Assembly: GCA_031295725.1 (NCBI GenBank)
Contig: JAUMNV010000116.1
Location: 1-12,638, forward strand
DNA from: Collinsella sp.
GTDB taxonomy: Bacteria; Actinomycetota; Coriobacteriia; Coriobacteriales; Coriobacteriaceae
Length of the DNA: 12,638 nt
Direction: 5' to 3'
Below are positions 6,323 through 12,638 of this stretch, one piece after another; the stretch's first letter is position 1, and each line of letters starts with the position of its first letter. A program made the translations under genes and the position numbers. The notes below the pieces were generated by a model. That model searched no databases. It saw nothing but the letters and a program-made list of their open reading frames with translations, and had not been told where the DNA came from.

Positions 6323-7729
6323 ATGCCTCTTGCTGATGTCTTTAGCCTGCTTGTTTTGGGGCAGGGTAAATCCGGTCTCGATGTCGCCCGTTGGGCGTTG
6401 GCTCACCCCGAGCGCGTGAGCGCCACGACTGTGTATGGCGGCGGTACCTCCGAGCCCAATGACGCCACACGTGCGCTTGAGGCGCAGGGCGCGTCGTTTG
6501 TCTACGGCACCGAGCAGGTCGAGGGTGCCTATGACGTGTGCGTGACATGCCCGGGTATCTCGGAGTTCTCGACTTTCTTTAAGGCCGGGCGTGAGCATGC
6601 CGCTCAGATTATGGGCGAGCCCGAGTTTGCCTATCGCCTGTCTCCCCAAAATTGGATCGCCATCACGGGCACCAACGGCAAGACAACTACCACGTCGCTG
6701 ACCGATTATCTGCTCAAGGCCGCCGGTGAAGCCAGCGTGGCCGTCGGCAATATCGGTGAGCCGCCGGTGAACGAGATCGACGGCCGCGCACACAATGAGT
6801 GGTTTGTGGCCGAGCTGTCGAGTTATCAGATTGCTACGACAGCCGAGCTTCATCCTCGCGTGGCGGTGCTGCTCAACATCACGCCCGACCACCTGGGCTG
6901 GCACAAGAGCCACAAGAACTATGCGCTTGCCAAGATCAAGTTGTTCGAGAATATGGTCGATGACGACCTCGTGGTTATCGACGTTGAGGATGCCGGCATC
7001 CATGAGTTCGATGAGTACATCTACACACCGGGTCGCCGCATCTGCAAGGTCGCTTTTGACGAGCCCGAGGGTGCAGACGCCGCCTTTGTGCGCGATGGCA
7101 AGATGGTCGTGCGCCTGAAGGGCGTCGAGACTCAGCTTGTCGCCACGTCCGAGCTCAAGATCTCGGGCCATCACAATGTCATCAATGCCTTATGTGCCGC
7201 CACGGCTGCTCTGGCCGTCGGTGCCGATCCCGAGGGCATTTGCCGCGGTTTGGCATCGTTCCAGCCGCTCGAGCACCGCGTGGAACCCTGTGGCGAGATC
7301 GATGGCGTGCGCTACGTCAACGATTCCAAGGCAACGAACACCGATGCGGTCGAAAAGGCTCTGACGGCGTTTCCCGATGACGACGTGATTTTGCTGCTCG
7401 GCGGTCACGATAAGGGTACGCCGCTTGCGGACTTTGCCCGCGTCGTTATGGACAACGTGCGCTCGGTCGTTTGCTTTGGCGATGCGCGCGAGCGCTTTAC
7501 CGCCGCTATGGACGAGGCCGATGTCGATGGTGACGTGGATATCGCCCAGGCCGATGATCTGCGCGATGCCGTTGACGTTGCCCGCTCGCTCTCGAGCCGC
7601 GGCGACGTGATCCTGCTTTCGCCCGCTTGCTCTTCGTTCGACGAGTTCTCGGGCTACGAGGAGCGCGGCCGCGTGTTTAAGGACTACGTGGCCCAGCTTG
7701 CCGCGGCAGCGAAATCGCAAACGGAATAG
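6323..7729 (+). CDS. murD: MurD, UDP-MurNAc-L-alanine:D-glutamate ligase
   Basis: MurD is the cytoplasmic ligase that adds D-Glu to UDP-MurNAc-L-Ala using ATP. It has 468 aa. The N-terminal Rossmann-like domain begins with FSLLVLGQGKSGLDVARW (7-24), and VTCPGIS (74-80) is a typical MurD string. The ATP-binding domain carries GTNGKTTTT (116-124), ELSSYQ (164-169) and NITPDHLGWH (185-194). The C-terminal domain has LEHRVE (316-321), NDSKATNTDAVEKAL (333-347) and LLSPACSSFDEF (431-442), the MurD-specific D-Glu-binding stretch. The start is 9 nt after the mraY stop. No strong SD is visible (GGGA at 6307-6310 is 12 nt away), so coupling to mraY is likely. The order mraY-murD-ftsW is classic for this cluster. 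No oddity is seen in codon use or motifs. Confidence 0.97.
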   Translation: MPLADVFSLLVLGQGKSGLDVARWALAHPERVSATTVYGGGTSEPNDATRALEAQGASFVYGTEQVEGAYDVCVTCPGISEFSTFFKAGREHAAQIMGEPEFAYRLSPQNWIAITGTNGKTTTTSLTDYLLKAAGEASVAVGNIGEPPVNEIDGRAHNEWFVAELSSYQIATTAELHPRVAVLLNITPDHLGWHKSHKNYALAKIKLFENMVDDDLVVIDVEDAGIHEFDEYIYTPGRRICKVAFDEPEGADAAFVRDGKMVVRLKGVETQLVATSELKISGHHNVINALCAATAALAVGADPEGICRGLASFQPLEHRVEPCGEIDGVRYVNDSKATNTDAVEKALTAFPDDDVILLLGGHDKGTPLADFARVVMDNVRSVVCFGDARERFTAAMDEADVDGDVDIAQADDLRDAVDVARSLSSRGDVILLSPACSSFDEFSGYEERGRVFKDYVAQLAAAAKSQTE

Positions 7730-7732
7730 GGG
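7728..7732 (+). promoter_or_regulatory. Ribosome binding site that sets the ftsW start at GTG 7739
   Basis: AGGGG overlaps the murD stop codon and is 6 nt before a GTG at 7739. It directly abuts the TTG at 7733, which makes that longer start unlikely. The later in-frame ATG at 7766 has only a distant AGGAG (7746-7750, 15 nt away). The GTG is therefore the best supported start. Confidence 0.6.
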
Positions 7733-7738
7733 TTGCCG

Positions 7739-9259
7739 GTGAGAGAGGAGAGCCCCCGAAGTGATATGAGGAGGCCCGACTCGGACCGTGCTTCCTCGCT
7801 GCGTAGCACGCCGCGTTCCGGACGCGGCGGGCAGACGTTCGGTGAGCGCTATATTGCCGGCGTCCCCGCCCGCATCATGCGCCCCCGTTTGATATTTATG
7901 GCTTGCCTGTTTAGCTTGGTTTGCTTCGGCTTGCTGATGGTGTACTCGGCATCTTCGGTCGAGGCGCTGCACGAGAATGGTACGGCGACGTTTTTCCTGT
8001 TTCGACAGGCCGCGTTTGCCGGAGTTGGCGTGCTGGCCATGGTTGCCATCGTGCGCGTCTTGCCGGACAGTTGGTTTGGGGAAGACGTGCTCAGGATCTT
8101 TCTCATGGGCATGATAGGGCTACTGGTTCTGGTGTTCTTTATGGGTAGCGGCAGTCGTGGCGCCACGCGTTGGCTCAACATCGCCGGTATTCAGTTCCAG
8201 CCGTCTGAGTTTTTAAAGCCGTTCGCCATCGCGTATTCGGCCATCATGCTCGACCGCATCTTTTCGCCCGGCGGCAACATCAACGAGTTTCTTCGCAAGA
8301 TGGGTGCCTACCTGGGCATTTCGCTCTTTCTGATTTTTGTTCAGCCCGATTTTGGCACCGTTCTGATCATCTTGTTGACCCTTATGTGCATGGCGTTGTT
8401 TGCGGGATTGGACCCCAAATATATCGTTTGGACGGTCGTTGCCGGCATCGCCGTCATTGCGATCGCCCTTATCGCCGAGCCGTATCGTATGACGCGTGTC
8501 GAGGTTGCTTGGAATCCTTGGGCAGACGAATATGGTGACGGCTATCAGGCCACGCTTGCCATCATGGCGTTTGCCTCGGGCGGTCTGTTCGGTCGCGGTA
8601 TCGGCAACTCCACCATGAAGTACTCGTATTTGCCCGAGGCGCATAACGACTACATCTTGGCTATTATCGGCGAGGAAGTTGGCTTTATCGGTACCGTGCT
8701 GTTCTTCTTGGTGTTTGCGATGCTGATCTACTCGGCGTTTCGCATTGCCGAGCAGGCGACCGACCGTCGCGGAGCACTTATGGCATCGGGTTCCGCGGTC
8801 ATCCTTGCGGTGCAGTTTTTGATCAACGCGCTGGGCATTCTCAATGTGTTTCCCATGACGGGCAAGCCGCTGCCGTTTATTAGCTACGGCGGCTCGTCGA
8901 TTATTGTGTCGCTTATGCTTGCCGGTCTGATCCTGCGCGTTTCGTATGAGAGCGCCCGTCGCGATGAGTACGACCGTCGCCGCGAGAGCTTTGCCGTTAT
9001 GGATGAGAGTACCGCCGGCGTGCCCCACGTGCGCGGCGAGCGATCTTCGCGTAACGGCTTTACCGTCCTGGACGGCTCTGCGACCGAGCCGGCAGCCCGT
9101 CCGCGTCAGCGAACGGCGCCGCAAGGTCGTCCGCAGCGCCCCACTCCTCGTAATGCGGGCGGTGGATATAATCGAATCGATTTGAATTCGGACCCGTCGG
9201 CGCGTTTGCGCACCGATGACCAGGGACCGCGTGTACGAAGGGATTACCATGACCGATAA
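7739..9259 (+). CDS. ftsW: FtsW, SEDS-family septal peptidoglycan polymerase
   Basis: FtsW polymerises lipid II into glycan strands at the septum with its PBP partner, here FtsI. From the GTG at 7739 it has 506 aa, about 100 more than a typical FtsW. Residues 1-50 are a basic cytoplasmic tail. Membrane segments run from about 51 to 402, starting with IFMACLFSLVCFGLLMVYSAS (52-72). SEDS motifs are WLNIAGIQFQPSEFLKP (145-161), PDFGT (203-207, with the catalytic-type Asp204), PEAHNDYILAIIGEE (299-313) and FPMTGKPLPFISYGGSS (371-387). The tail from about 403 to 506 is hydrophilic and rich in Arg, Pro and Gln. It contains two F-x-V-x-D-x-S copies (418-424, 441-447) and a DPSARLR motif (485-491) also seen in the FtsI tail. 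FtsW rather than RodA is called from the context between murD and murG. The 3' end overlaps murG by 11 nt. Confidence 0.96.
   Translation: MREESPRSDMRRPDSDRASSLRSTPRSGRGGQTFGERYIAGVPARIMRPRLIFMACLFSLVCFGLLMVYSASSVEALHENGTATFFLFRQAAFAGVGVLAMVAIVRVLPDSWFGEDVLRIFLMGMIGLLVLVFFMGSGSRGATRWLNIAGIQFQPSEFLKPFAIAYSAIMLDRIFSPGGNINEFLRKMGAYLGISLFLIFVQPDFGTVLIILLTLMCMALFAGLDPKYIVWTVVAGIAVIAIALIAEPYRMTRVEVAWNPWADEYGDGYQATLAIMAFASGGLFGRGIGNSTMKYSYLPEAHNDYILAIIGEEVGFIGTVLFFLVFAMLIYSAFRIAEQATDRRGALMASGSAVILAVQFLINALGILNVFPMTGKPLPFISYGGSSIIVSLMLAGLILRVSYESARRDEYDRRRESFAVMDESTAGVPHVRGERSSRNGFTVLDGSATEPAARPRQRTAPQGRPQRPTPRNAGGGYNRIDLNSDPSARLRTDDQGPRVRRDYHDR
9237..9243 (+). promoter_or_regulatory. Ribosome binding site that sets the murG start at ATG 9249
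   Basis: GAAGGGA lies inside the last codons of ftsW and its GG is about 6 nt before ATG 9249. The in-frame ATG at 9216 has no comparable site and would add 11 residues before a family-typical N-terminus. The site sits within translated ftsW sequence, so murG initiation is probably coupled to ftsW translation. Confidence 0.7.
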
Positions 9260-10364
9260 GATGACCGTTGCTATTGCAGCTGGCGGCACGGCAGGACATA
9301 TCAATCCCGCGCTCGCCTTGGCCGAGGAGCTGCGTGACCGCGGTCATCACGTTGTGTTCGTGGGCCAATCGCGCAAGCTCGAGGGCCGTCTGGTTCCCGA
9401 GGCCGGATTCGATTTTGTGCCCATCACGGTCACGGGCTTCGATCGCTCCCGTCCCTGGACGGCGCTGACCTCGCTGTGGCGCGTCAACAAGGCGAAGCGT
9501 GCGCTTGCCCGTCACTTCTCGAAGGTCGGTAAGCCCGATGCCGCTATCGGCTTTGGTGCTTACGTTGAGGTCCCGCTGCTGGGTTGGTGCAAGGGTGCCG
9601 GCGTTCCGTATCTGCTGCACGAGCAGAACTCTGTTCCGGGTCTGGCCAATAAGATGATGAACTCACATGCCGCCCGCGTGTGCATTTCGGTGCCTGCGGC
9701 CCGCGCGGTCTTTGAGCGCGAGGGCGACCCCGACCATGTGCTCATGACGGGCAATCCCGTGCGCCGTTCGGTAATCGAGGGCGATCGCGCCCGCGGTCGC
9801 AAGACGCTCAGTGTGCCCGAGGACGCGACGCTTCTGCTCGTCTTTGGTGGTTCACTCGGTGCCCAGCATCTTAATGAGCGCGTGGCTTCGCTCAAAAACG
9901 AGCTGCTTTCGCGTGAGAATCTCCATGTTTTGCATTCGACGGGTGCCGACGGCTTTGAGGAGACCGAGCGCGCTTTGGCGCTGACGCCCGAGGAGGCGAA
10001 GCGCTATCGTGTCCAGCCCTACATCGACAACATGGGCGATATGCTGGCTGCGGCCGATCTGGTGCTCTCGCGTTCCGGTGCCTCGAGCGTGGCCGAGATC
10101 GCCGCGCTTGCCGTGCCCTCGGTGCTCGTGCCGTATCCGCACGCGACGGCCGACCACCAGACCACGAATGCCCGTTACCTGGTCGATGCCGGTGCCGGCG
10201 TGCTTTGCGCCGATGCCGATATCGATGCCCCTGCCTTTGCCGACGAGCTGCTGCACCTGATCGATGATGCTGCGGCACGTGATGCCATGCGTCAGGCGGC
10301 GCGCGGCTTGGCCCAGGACCGTGCCGCTGCACTTTTGGCCGACGCGGTAGAGGGATTGCGTTAG
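9249..10364 (+). CDS. murG: MurG, UDP-GlcNAc:lipid I N-acetylglucosaminyltransferase
   Basis: MurG is the GT28 glycosyltransferase at the inner membrane face that converts lipid I to lipid II. From ATG 9249 it has 371 aa, a usual length. The N-terminal acceptor domain has GGTAGHINPALAL (12-24), VGQSRKLEGRLVPEAGF (38-54), GFGAYVEVP (101-109) and HEQNSVPGLANK (124-135). The C-terminal UDP-GlcNAc domain has TGNPVR (167-172), FGGSLGAQHLNE (199-210), SRSGASSVAEIAA (274-286) and PYPHATADHQTTNA (295-308). These are the classic MurG signatures, with no key residue missing. The start overlaps the ftsW stop by 11 nt. The first five codons include a second ATG at 9261, but the SD spacing favours 9249. 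The gene ends 97 nt before murC. Confidence 0.98.
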   Translation: MTDKMTVAIAAGGTAGHINPALALAEELRDRGHHVVFVGQSRKLEGRLVPEAGFDFVPITVTGFDRSRPWTALTSLWRVNKAKRALARHFSKVGKPDAAIGFGAYVEVPLLGWCKGAGVPYLLHEQNSVPGLANKMMNSHAARVCISVPAARAVFEREGDPDHVLMTGNPVRRSVIEGDRARGRKTLSVPEDATLLLVFGGSLGAQHLNERVASLKNELLSRENLHVLHSTGADGFEETERALALTPEEAKRYRVQPYIDNMGDMLAAADLVLSRSGASSVAEIAALAVPSVLVPYPHATADHQTTNARYLVDAGAGVLCADADIDAPAFADELLHLIDDAAARDAMRQAARGLAQDRAAALLADAVEGLR

Positions 10365-10412
10365 TTAGACGGGATATCGCCGGTCGCCCTCGCGCGGATG
10401 CGGTAGGTGCGG

Positions 10413-10418
10413 TACAGT
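10413..10418 (+). promoter_or_regulatory. Possible -10 element of an internal promoter for murC
   Basis: TACAGT lies in the 97-nt gap between murG and murC, 43 nt before the murC ATG. No clear -35 is seen at the right distance. Two copies of TGCGGTA (10399-10405 and 10408-10414, period 9) end in it, which could be a repressor or activator site. The gap also holds GGGTTACA (10423-10430), an octamer that also starts the ftsI-murF gap. I see no terminator hairpin with a T-run. This is weak evidence for a second internal promoter. Confidence 0.2.
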
Positions 10419-10444
10419 TAACGGGTTACAGGCAGTGTTTACGC

Positions 10445-10450
10445 AAGGAG
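10445..10450 (+). promoter_or_regulatory. Ribosome binding site for murC
   Basis: AAGGAG is a strong SD, 11 nt before ATG 10462. An upstream in-frame GTG at 10435 precedes this SD, so using it would place the SD inside the gene and add nine residues (MFTQGVHEH) with no family match. ATG 10462 is therefore preferred, although the spacing is on the long side. Confidence 0.65.
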
Positions 10451-10461
10451 TACACGAGCAC

Positions 10462-11880
10462 ATGGCTGATTCCCAGACTGCAACCTCCGCGCCCGAGTTC
10501 AAGAGCGCCCACTTTATCGGTATCGGCGGCGCCGGCATGAGCGGCATCGCCCTCGTCCTGCATGAGCGCGGTTATACCGTTACCGGCTCCGACCTTAAGA
10601 CGTCGCGCTATATTCGCCAGCTTACCCGCGCCGGCGTGAAGGTCCACGTGGGCCACGAGGCTGCGACGATCGACGAGGTCAAGCCCGACGTGGTTGTTGT
10701 CTCCACCGCTATTCCCGAGTCCAACCCCGAGCTCGTGCGTGCCCGCGAGCTCGGTATTCCCGTGTGGCCCCGTGCCAAGATGCTCTCGGCCTTGGGCCAC
10801 GGCTACACCACCGTCGCCGTCGCCGGTACTCACGGCAAGACCACGACCTCTTCGATGTGCGCCACCATGCTCGATCGCATGGGTCTGGACCCCAGCTTTT
10901 TGATCGGCGGCATCGTCGAGGGCTACGACACCAACGGCAAGAACGGCTCGGGTGACTACTTTGTCGCCGAGGCCGATGAGTCCGACAGCTCGTTCCTGTT
11001 CCTGAACCCCAACGTGGTCATCGTGACTAACGTCGAGGCCGACCATCTCGATCACTACTCGGGCATCGAGGAGATCGAGGCCACCTTTGCTAAGTTTATG
11101 GGGCTGGTGGGCGAGGACGGCACCGTCATCGTTTGCGGCGAGGATCCGCATCTGGTCGAGCTCGCCAAGTCGACGGGCCGTCATGTGCTTTCCTATGGCT
11201 TTGCCGAGAACAACGACATCGTCTGCGTACATCCGGATGTCAAGGGCATCCAGAGCGACTTTATCGTTCGCTTTGAGGACGGCACCGAGCACGCTGTCGA
11301 GATTAAGAGCAACCCCGGTCGTCACAACATGCTCAACGCCACGGCCGTCTTGACCGTCGCCCATGTCCTAGGCCTCGATATCGATGCCGCCGCTAAGGCA
11401 CTCTCGAGTTTTGAGGGCGTCCGCCGTCGCTTTACCCACGTGGGCGATATCGACGGTATCACGGTGGTTGACGATTACGGCCATCATCCCACCGAGATCA
11501 AGGCGACGCTCGCTGCTGCCTCTTCGCTGGGCTACAAACATGTCGACGTCGTGTTCCAACCGCACCGCTATTCGCGCCTGCAGGCTCTGTGCGATGACTT
11601 TGCCGATGCCTTTGCCAACGCCGACAAGCTGCTGCTGATCGATGTATTCTCCGCCGGCGAGATGCCGATTCCGGGCGTTACCTCCAAGATGCTCGCAGAT
11701 ACCGTTCGCGCTAAGCACCCCGGCAAGGAGGTCGTGTACTGCTCCAGTCGTCTTGAGCTCAACCAGGAGCTTGAGAAGCTCGTGGGCGAGGGCGACCTGC
11801 TGCTCACCATGGGTGCCGGTGACGTTACGACCGTCGGCCCCGAGTTCATCGAGTATCTGACTGCCAAGAAAGACGCTTAA
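10462..11880 (+). CDS. murC: MurC, UDP-MurNAc:L-alanine ligase
   Basis: MurC is the cytoplasmic ligase that attaches L-Ala to UDP-MurNAc, the first amino acid of the stem peptide. It has 472 aa from ATG 10462. The UDP-binding domain opens with FIGIGGAGMSGIA (18-30) and TGSDLKTS (41-48). The central domain has the P-loop AGTHGKTTTS (121-130), EADESDSSFL (170-179) and TNVEADHLDHY (189-199). The C-terminal domain has RRRF (321-324), DDYGHHPTEI (337-346), FQPHRYSR (365-372) and GAGD (451-454). HGKTTTS and DDYGHHPTEI separate MurC from MurD, MurE and MurF. A 97-nt gap separates it from murG and may carry its own promoter. murB follows after 5 nt, which links the substrate-forming reductase and the first ligase in one unit. 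Confidence 0.98.
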   Translation: MADSQTATSAPEFKSAHFIGIGGAGMSGIALVLHERGYTVTGSDLKTSRYIRQLTRAGVKVHVGHEAATIDEVKPDVVVVSTAIPESNPELVRARELGIPVWPRAKMLSALGHGYTTVAVAGTHGKTTTSSMCATMLDRMGLDPSFLIGGIVEGYDTNGKNGSGDYFVAEADESDSSFLFLNPNVVIVTNVEADHLDHYSGIEEIEATFAKFMGLVGEDGTVIVCGEDPHLVELAKSTGRHVLSYGFAENNDIVCVHPDVKGIQSDFIVRFEDGTEHAVEIKSNPGRHNMLNATAVLTVAHVLGLDIDAAAKALSSFEGVRRRFTHVGDIDGITVVDDYGHHPTEIKATLAAASSLGYKHVDVVFQPHRYSRLQALCDDFADAFANADKLLLIDVFSAGEMPIPGVTSKMLADTVRAKHPGKEVVYCSSRLELNQELEKLVGEGDLLLTMGAGDVTTVGPEFIEYLTAKKDA

Positions 11881-11885
11881 ACCCC

Positions 11886-12638
11886 ATGGGTCTGTTTAAC
11901 GCCGTCATGGCGCTTTCGGGCATGATCGACACGGACGTGGTCGAGGACGAACGTCTTGCACGCCATACAAGCTATCGTATCGGCGGCAAGGCCGACCTCT
12001 TTGTGACGTGCCATAGCTACCATGCCCTGCGTCGCGCCGTGGCGGTGCTTGACCGCGAGCAGGTGCCGTGGGTGATTATCGGCAAGGGGTCCAACCTGTT
12101 GGTTGCCGATGCCGGTTATCGCGGCGCCGTCATTTCGCTGGGACGTGAGTTTCAGCGCACGGTTGTTGCCGAGGACGGCTGCACGCTGACCGTTGGTGCG
12201 GGCGTGATGTTCGCGCGTTTGGTCAACGACGCTTTGTCGCGCGGGCTTTCGGGCCTTGAGTTCGCGGTCGGTATTCCCGGTTCGGTCGGTGGTGCCGTGT
12301 CCATGAACGCAGGTACGCGGACCGAGTGGATCGGCTCCCTTATCGAGGACGTGGTCACGTTTGATCCGGCGTCCGGTATTAAGCACTATGCAGGGTCCGA
12401 GATCGCTTGGGGGTATCGCGAGTGCAGCTTGCCGCGTAACGAGATCATTCTCGAGTGCGTGCTTAAACTCAAGCCCGCGCCCAAGGCAGACATTCGTGAG
12501 CGCATGGAGCGGTACCTGACGAGGCGCAAGCGTACGCAGCCCATGGGTCGCGCATCCTGCGGGTCGGTCTTTCGCAACCCGCCCGATGCGAGTGTGGGCA
12601 AGCTTATCGAGGATTGTGGATTAAAGGGTTTTTCGATT
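11886..12638 (+). CDS. murB: MurB, UDP-N-acetylenolpyruvoylglucosamine reductase, 3' end cut off
   Basis: This FAD-dependent cytoplasmic enzyme uses NADPH to reduce UDP-GlcNAc-enolpyruvate to UDP-MurNAc, the substrate of MurC next door. The frame is open from ATG 11886 to the window end: 251 codons, with perhaps 50 missing. FAD-domain motifs are TSYRIGGKADLF (28-39), IIGKGSNLLVAD (64-75) and GLEFAVGIPGSVGGAVSMNAG (123-143). GYRE (176-179) and the catalytic loop SCGSVFRNPP (224-233, proton donor Ser227) follow, then KLIEDCGLKG. The short distance from MNAG to the catalytic Ser (about 84 residues) fits the S. aureus-like type II enzyme rather than E. coli type I. The usual AYGGE after MNAG is replaced by TRTEW. 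The start is 5 nt after murC with no clear SD; in-frame ATGs at 11907 and 11922 are alternatives. Confidence 0.95.
   Translation, partial: MGLFNAVMALSGMIDTDVVEDERLARHTSYRIGGKADLFVTCHSYHALRRAVAVLDREQVPWVIIGKGSNLLVADAGYRGAVISLGREFQRTVVAEDGCTLTVGAGVMFARLVNDALSRGLSGLEFAVGIPGSVGGAVSMNAGTRTEWIGSLIEDVVTFDPASGIKHYAGSEIAWGYRECSLPRNEIILECVLKLKPAPKADIRERMERYLTRRKRTQPMGRASCGSVFRNPPDASVGKLIEDCGLKGFSI

Noticed and set aside
3899..7174. A 3.3-kb open frame on the minus strand across murF, mraY and murD
   Set aside because: murF, mraY and murD share one reading frame, and strong G/C third-position bias removes stops from the codon-aligned opposite strand. The predicted protein is His/Arg/Gly/Leu-rich with no domain, and all three sense genes are unambiguous. 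Composition shadow.
7733..7735. TTG as the start of ftsW
   Set aside because: The only SD (AGGGG 7728-7732) directly abuts this codon, while it is ideally spaced for GTG 7739.
9216..9218. Upstream ATG as the murG start
   Set aside because: No SD, and it adds 11 residues without family similarity; ATG 9249 has a well placed GAAGGGA.
8213..9304. A 363-codon minus-strand open frame opposite ftsW
   Set aside because: Highly basic antisense composition opposite conserved SEDS motifs; no start signal or family match seen.
10435..10437. GTG as the murC start
   Set aside because: It lies upstream of the strong AAGGAG site and adds nine residues that do not resemble MurC.
10365..10461. Intrinsic terminator after murG
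   Set aside because: I found no stable inverted repeat followed by a T-run in the gap.

Overview
This window is one uninterrupted stretch of a division and cell wall (dcw) cluster. All genes lie on the + strand, and both ends are cut inside genes. The order is mraZ (3' part) - rsmH - ftsL-like - ftsI (class B PBP) - murF - mraY - murD - ftsW - murG - murC - murB (5' part). By eye the DNA is about 60% GC with strong G/C third-position preference throughout. I see no tRNA, rRNA, mobile element, CRISPR array or sign of recent transfer. The gene order, GC level, Gram-positive features (Cys-rich RsmH, S. aureus-type MurB spacing) and long basic tails on the division proteins suggest an actinobacterium. 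Class Coriobacteriia, perhaps Collinsella, is my best guess; it rests on general impression, not on a search.

Layout. 1-1296: the end of the transcriptional regulator MraZ and the 16S rRNA methyltransferase RsmH. 1387-3740: the septal membrane proteins, a small FtsL-like bitopic protein and the septal transpeptidase FtsI. 3741-3865: a 125-nt gap where many bacteria carry murE. 3866-7729: MurF, MraY and MurD packed within 3-9 nt of each other. 7739-10364: the SEDS polymerase FtsW and MurG, which overlap. 10365-10461: a second gap. 10462-12638: MurC and the start of MurB. No gene-free stretch exceeds 125 nt, and I see no convincing intrinsic terminator.

Together the genes encode most of the lipid II route. 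MurB and MurC make and extend UDP-MurNAc, MurD adds D-Glu and MurF adds D-Ala-D-Ala in the cytoplasm. MraY and MurG build lipid I and lipid II on the inner membrane face. FtsW polymerises the glycan and FtsI crosslinks it at the septum, with the FtsL-like protein as the expected activator or scaffold. MurE, which should act between MurD and MurF, is not in this window.

I do not see an undescribed system. The most interesting signals are the long, basic, low-complexity cytoplasmic tails of FtsI and FtsW, which share a short motif (YN ... DPxxRLR ... GP), the missing murE, and possible regulatory signals in the two gaps, which may split the cluster into sub-operons.
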